Assembly: GCF_900167975.1 (NCBI RefSeq)
Contig: NZ_FUZU01000001.1
Span: 654,580-718,579 of the forward strand
Direction: 5' to 3'
DNA: 64,000 bases
DNA from: Ohtaekwangia koreensis
GTDB taxonomy: Bacteria; Bacteroidota; Bacteroidia; Cytophagales; Cyclobacteriaceae
Both the position numbers and the translations under genes were made by a program. Positions 61,152 to 64,000 of this stretch are shown piece by piece. Under the pieces are notes generated by a model. It was not told the origin of the DNA, did not search any database, and saw only the letters and a list, made by a program, of their open reading frames with translations. The first letter of the stretch is position 1. Every line of letters starts with the position of its first letter.

Positions 61152-62486
61152 ATGAAGACAATTCTATCATTAGGTGCCGGGCGATCATCGGCCGTTTTAA
61201 TTTCATATTTACTTCAGCAAGCGAAAGAGAATGGCTGGAAGATTTTAGTGGGTGATCTTTCTGTCGATGCAGCACGTGAACGTGTTGGAAGTTCACCTGC
61301 AGGAGAGGCCATCCGGTTTGATGTGAACCATGAAGAAGAGAGTATAAAATCTATAGCGCTGGCAGATGTTGTTATCTCATTATTACCCGCACACTTTCAT
61401 CCCATGGTTGCAAAGTATTGCCTTGCACTGGGCAAGCATTTATTAACAGCCAGTTATGTTTCGGAAGAGATGAATGCTCTTCATGAAGATGCCCGGGCGA
61501 AGGGTTTGCTTTTTTTGAATGAGTGTGGACTTGATCCGGGTATAGATCACATGAGCGCCATGCAGGTTATAGACAAGATCAAGCAGGATGGCGGAAAGCT
61601 TACTTCATTCGAATCGTTTACTGGCGGACTGATCGCTCCAGAGACTGATCCCGGCAATCCGTGGAGGTATAAATTCACCTGGAACTCACGCAATGTTGTA
61701 ATGGCGGGACAAAGTACTGCAAAGTATATCCAGGAAGGTGAGTATAAATATATACCCTATCAGCAGCTTTTTAAACGCATCACGCCCGTAAATGTGCCAG
61801 GTTATGGCGAGTATGAAGGATATGCCAACCGGGACTCATTGAAATATATAGATACCTATAAATTAACAGGCATCAAAACGATGCTGCGCGGTACACTTCG
61901 TAATAAAGGGTTTTGTGCAGCCTGGGATATATTTGTGCAATTAGGTTGTTGTGATGATACATATTTGATGGAAGGTGTCAACACCATGACGCACCGGAGT
62001 TTTATAAACTCATTTGTAGACGGTGATAGACGTATATCTCTCGAAGAGAAGTTGATAAAAAGTTTTTCGTTGAAATCCGATGGGCCGGAAATGGAGCGGT
62101 TACGTTGGTCAGGTTTGTTTGATGACGAGCTTGTTGGATTGAACAGTGGTACACCCGCTCAGATCCTGGAGTATATATTAAATAAGAAGTGGAAGCTTAA
62201 AGCAGGCGACAATGATTTTATTGTAATGTGGCATCGCTTTTTGTATGACAAAGGAAACCATCAGCATGAAATACAAGCATCCCTTATTGCAAGAGGTGAA
62301 GATGTTATCAATACGGCAATGGCAAAAACAGTAGGCTTGCCGTTGGGTATAGCAGCCAAGCTTTTACTGCAAGGCAAGATTCAAAGCAGGGGAGTGGTGA
62401 TACCGGTTTTCTCCGAATTCTATACACCGATTTTGCAGGAATTGAAAACATTGGGTGTAGAGCTGACTGAATCAGAAATGAACTAA
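61152..62486 (+). CDS. Saccharopine dehydrogenase-family protein
   Basis: This 444-residue NAD(P)-dependent enzyme has an N-terminal Rossmann fold beginning ILSLGAGRSSAVLISYLLQQ. Next come VVISLLPAHFHPMVAKYCL and NECGLDPGIDHMSAMQVID, which are typical of saccharopine reductase. It may act in lysine metabolism or on a related amino-acid adduct; the substrate is inferred. It is a single gene, 154 bp from the divergent cytidine deaminase, and ends in a stem at 62494-62523. Confidence 0.85.
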   Translation: MKTILSLGAGRSSAVLISYLLQQAKENGWKILVGDLSVDAARERVGSSPAGEAIRFDVNHEEESIKSIALADVVISLLPAHFHPMVAKYCLALGKHLLTASYVSEEMNALHEDARAKGLLFLNECGLDPGIDHMSAMQVIDKIKQDGGKLTSFESFTGGLIAPETDPGNPWRYKFTWNSRNVVMAGQSTAKYIQEGEYKYIPYQQLFKRITPVNVPGYGEYEGYANRDSLKYIDTYKLTGIKTMLRGTLRNKGFCAAWDIFVQLGCCDDTYLMEGVNTMTHRSFINSFVDGDRRISLEEKLIKSFSLKSDGPEMERLRWSGLFDDELVGLNSGTPAQILEYILNKKWKLKAGDNDFIVMWHRFLYDKGNHQHEIQASLIARGEDVINTAMAKTVGLPLGIAAKLLLQGKIQSRGVVIPVFSEFYTPILQELKTLGVELTESEMN

Positions 62487-62493
62487 AGAGAAA

Positions 62494-62540
62494 CAAGTAC
62501 ACCAACCGTGGTCGATGTACTTGCATCCTGATTTTTATTT
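62494..62540 (+). terminator. Weak terminator after the saccharopine dehydrogenase gene
   Basis: CAAGTACA (62494-62501) and TGTACTTG (62516-62523) form an 8-bp stem with a 14-base loop; a T-rich stretch (62531-62539) follows about 7 bases later. Confidence 0.45.
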
Positions 62541-62558
62541 TCAATATAGAAAGTATAC

Positions 62559-63998
62559 TTACGAGGAGCGATATGCCATCTCGTAGATTGATTTTACATG
62601 CGGCCCCAGGAAAACACGCGCATAGATCCGGATGATCGCCAATCCATCGATAATGAAACTCAATGAAATGAACAGTGCGAGCAATGCCTGATCTTCATGT
62701 ATATGGCTAAAGATCAAATCTTCACCAATGAAAGTAGGCGTGATCGGAAAGCCGGATAGTCCCAAACATGCCAGCAAAAATATCAATGCTATACCCCGGT
62801 GTTTATACGAGTGACCATGAAACTGATCGAGCCCTATACTTCCTTCAAGTGTCTTTAGTGTACGAAGACATATAAATCCTACCACACCGGCTATCGTGAT
62901 ACCACTCAGGTATAACACCGTATGATCATAACTGAAGTGCTCGTTGAATGAAACGGCCAGTGCTACCCAAAAGTGATTCATGATCACCAACGACCAGCTT
63001 AAACGTGCTCTCTTTCTTTCGGTGAAGGATTTAAGCACCATAATCAAACCGACAAGCGCAAATACTATAGGTAATTGTTCGTGAATGCTGGCTGGCAGAA
63101 CTTCTTCATTGTATAGGAAAAATACACCGAGGAGATATGCTGGTATAAAAAAGAACAGAGCACGTTGCAGTGTCAGAAACCCTAATTTTTTACCAGCCCA
63201 TTTTAATGGATTCCACAAGTAACGATACATGAACGAATCGAGATTCCATTCTTTCAGGCAAAGCATGTAAAAAGTATACTCTATCTTTTTAGGAAGAGAA
63301 TCTTCAAATGTATGTTCACGCGGAATGAAGTTATAAAACTGTTCGCGGATCAGGTAGCTTACTACAGATGGAGAAACCAGGAGCTGATAGGTTCTCAGGA
63401 AAGCGTTTCCTGCAAAGTGAAATAGCGCGAGTGTCTCCAGGCCGGCAGCTACTTCAATAAAGATCAAGCCGATCTGTGCTATAGATGCATAGGCGATCTG
63501 ACTTTTTACTGACGATTGAACGCGGGCTATGCCGGTAGCAATAATACTCGTAATCAAACCAACCACACCAATAAGAATTCTTACCGAAAGCTGATGCTCC
63601 CAAAAGGGAAATGTTCTTAGTAAAAGAAATACGCCCAGGTGAACCGAGAGTGATCCGTAAAATATAGCGCTTGAGGGTGTGGGGCCTTCCATGGCGCGTG
63701 GCAGCCACGATGAAAAAGGAAACTGTGCTGACTTGGCTGCAGCCGAGATCAGGATCATTAAGGATATAAATACACCAACGAGGCTATGCGTCTGAAGTTG
63801 TGCATCTACCAACGTATAATTATTTAATTTCAGGTATGTAATGTTCTCGTGCCACAAATGATGGCTTAGCCACATGGCCAGAATTATACCTATATCTGCT
63901 ATGCGATAAATTGAAAATATCTTTACTGCATTTTTTACAGGCAGATAACGATCCCTGTAAAACGCAATCAACAGAAAGGATGCAATGCCGAGGATCTC
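62559..63998 (-). CDS. NuoL-like proton-conducting membrane subunit, 5' partial
   Basis: The frame stays open to the right window edge. Codons beyond 63971 read E-I-L-G-I-A-S-F-L-L, a good match to the NuoL helix that precedes IAFYRDRYLPVKNAVKIF, so the N-terminal part lies outside the window. The visible ~480 residues are highly hydrophobic (about 11-12 helices) with the antiporter-subunit signature SAAAKSAQFPFSSWLPRAME followed by GPTPSSAIFYGSL. It may belong to respiratory complex I, a Mrp-type antiporter or a two-gene inorganic-carbon (DabB-like) system. It ends without a partner gene downstream in the window. Confidence 0.8.
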   Translation of the reverse strand, partial: EILGIASFLLIAFYRDRYLPVKNAVKIFSIYRIADIGIILAMWLSHHLWHENITYLKLNNYTLVDAQLQTHSLVGVFISLMILISAAAKSAQFPFSSWLPRAMEGPTPSSAIFYGSLSVHLGVFLLLRTFPFWEHQLSVRILIGVVGLITSIIATGIARVQSSVKSQIAYASIAQIGLIFIEVAAGLETLALFHFAGNAFLRTYQLLVSPSVVSYLIREQFYNFIPREHTFEDSLPKKIEYTFYMLCLKEWNLDSFMYRYLWNPLKWAGKKLGFLTLQRALFFFIPAYLLGVFFLYNEEVLPASIHEQLPIVFALVGLIMVLKSFTERKRARLSWSLVIMNHFWVALAVSFNEHFSYDHTVLYLSGITIAGVVGFICLRTLKTLEGSIGLDQFHGHSYKHRGIALIFLLACLGLSGFPITPTFIGEDLIFSHIHEDQALLALFISLSFIIDGLAIIRIYARVFLGPHVKSIYEMAYRSS

Positions 63999-64000
63999 CC

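Noticed and set aside
1-64000. CRISPR arrays, tRNA/rRNA genes, insertion sequences, integrases, restriction-modification or toxin-antitoxin pairs
   Set aside because: Looked for on both strands by eye; no repeat-spacer series, cloverleaf-type sequence ending in CCA, transposase or nuclease motif was found. A formal tRNA/ncRNA scan was not possible.

Overview
The window looks like a piece of a Bacteroidota chromosome, most likely from the order Cytophagales (a Chryseolinea- or Ohtaekwangia-like soil/rhizosphere bacterium). That placement is an inference from gene content. It rests on a PorT homologue directly behind ubiE/menG, surface-type lipoproteins with Cys-Ser-Asp-Asp-Asp starts, many Bacteroidota-restricted DUF families (DUF2807, DUF4421, DUF5606, DUF6588, DUF6807), a Nudix-type AraR regulator, LytTR two-component genes, and start codons without Shine-Dalgarno sequences. 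A few promoter candidates fit the Bacteroidota TTG / TAnnTTTG pattern. No rRNA, tRNA, CRISPR array, insertion sequence or phage gene was found.

Layout. 0-10.3 kb: an L-arabinose/arabinan catabolic locus with a partial GH127 beta-L-arabinofuranosidase, araA, a sodium/sugar symporter, the regulator araR, and a three-gene operon of two GH51 arabinofuranosidases and a GH43 endo-arabinanase. Polymer is cut and debranched outside the cytoplasm, the sugar is imported by the symporter and isomerised by AraA, and AraR probably controls the set. 10.4-20.3 kb: MgtC-like protein, DUF2807 protein, YigZ, an MBL-fold hydrolase, a drug-efflux MFS protein, a LytS/LytTR two-component pair, a DUF4288 protein, two LiaF/LiaI-like paralogues and two tandem surface lipoproteins. 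20.3-31.7 kb: GH78 rhamnosidase, NudK, a ribonuclease D-like exonuclease, an amino acid permease, a GlcG-like protein, a small operon (DUF4442 thioesterase-like, Mpo1-like, FemAB/GNAT-like, GT2), a 2-oxoglutarate oxygenase and RsgA. 31.8-46.8 kb: WaaA, outer-membrane beta-barrel proteins, enoyl-CoA hydratase, LMW phosphatase, aspartokinase, fructose-1,6-bisphosphatase, DUF6807, DUF5606, EngB, an OmpA/PorE-like protein, UbiE/MenG, PorT, an SDR and a hydrolase.

46.9-60.4 kb is the most unusual block. On the minus strand it strings together a HAMP/GAF sensor, CheR, a receiver-less CheB, a membrane GAF protein, a large HAMP-GAF-PAS-PAS-SpoIIE phosphatase, a SiaB-like kinase, a SiaC-like phosphoprotein, a very large ABC half-transporter with a TerB-like N-terminus, and two exported proteins. 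No methyl-accepting chemotaxis protein, CheA, CheW or diguanylate cyclase is present in the window. This suggests chemotaxis-type methylation enzymes working together with a SiaABC-type partner switch. The window ends with cytidine deaminase, a saccharopine dehydrogenase-family enzyme and a truncated NuoL-like membrane subunit.

Smaller signals include three unlisted tiny hydrophobic ORFs in intergenic regions, several strong hairpin terminators, a 20-bp perfect palindrome, duplicated promoter regions, and an apparent enrichment of TATA words (Ile ATA codons) in genes.
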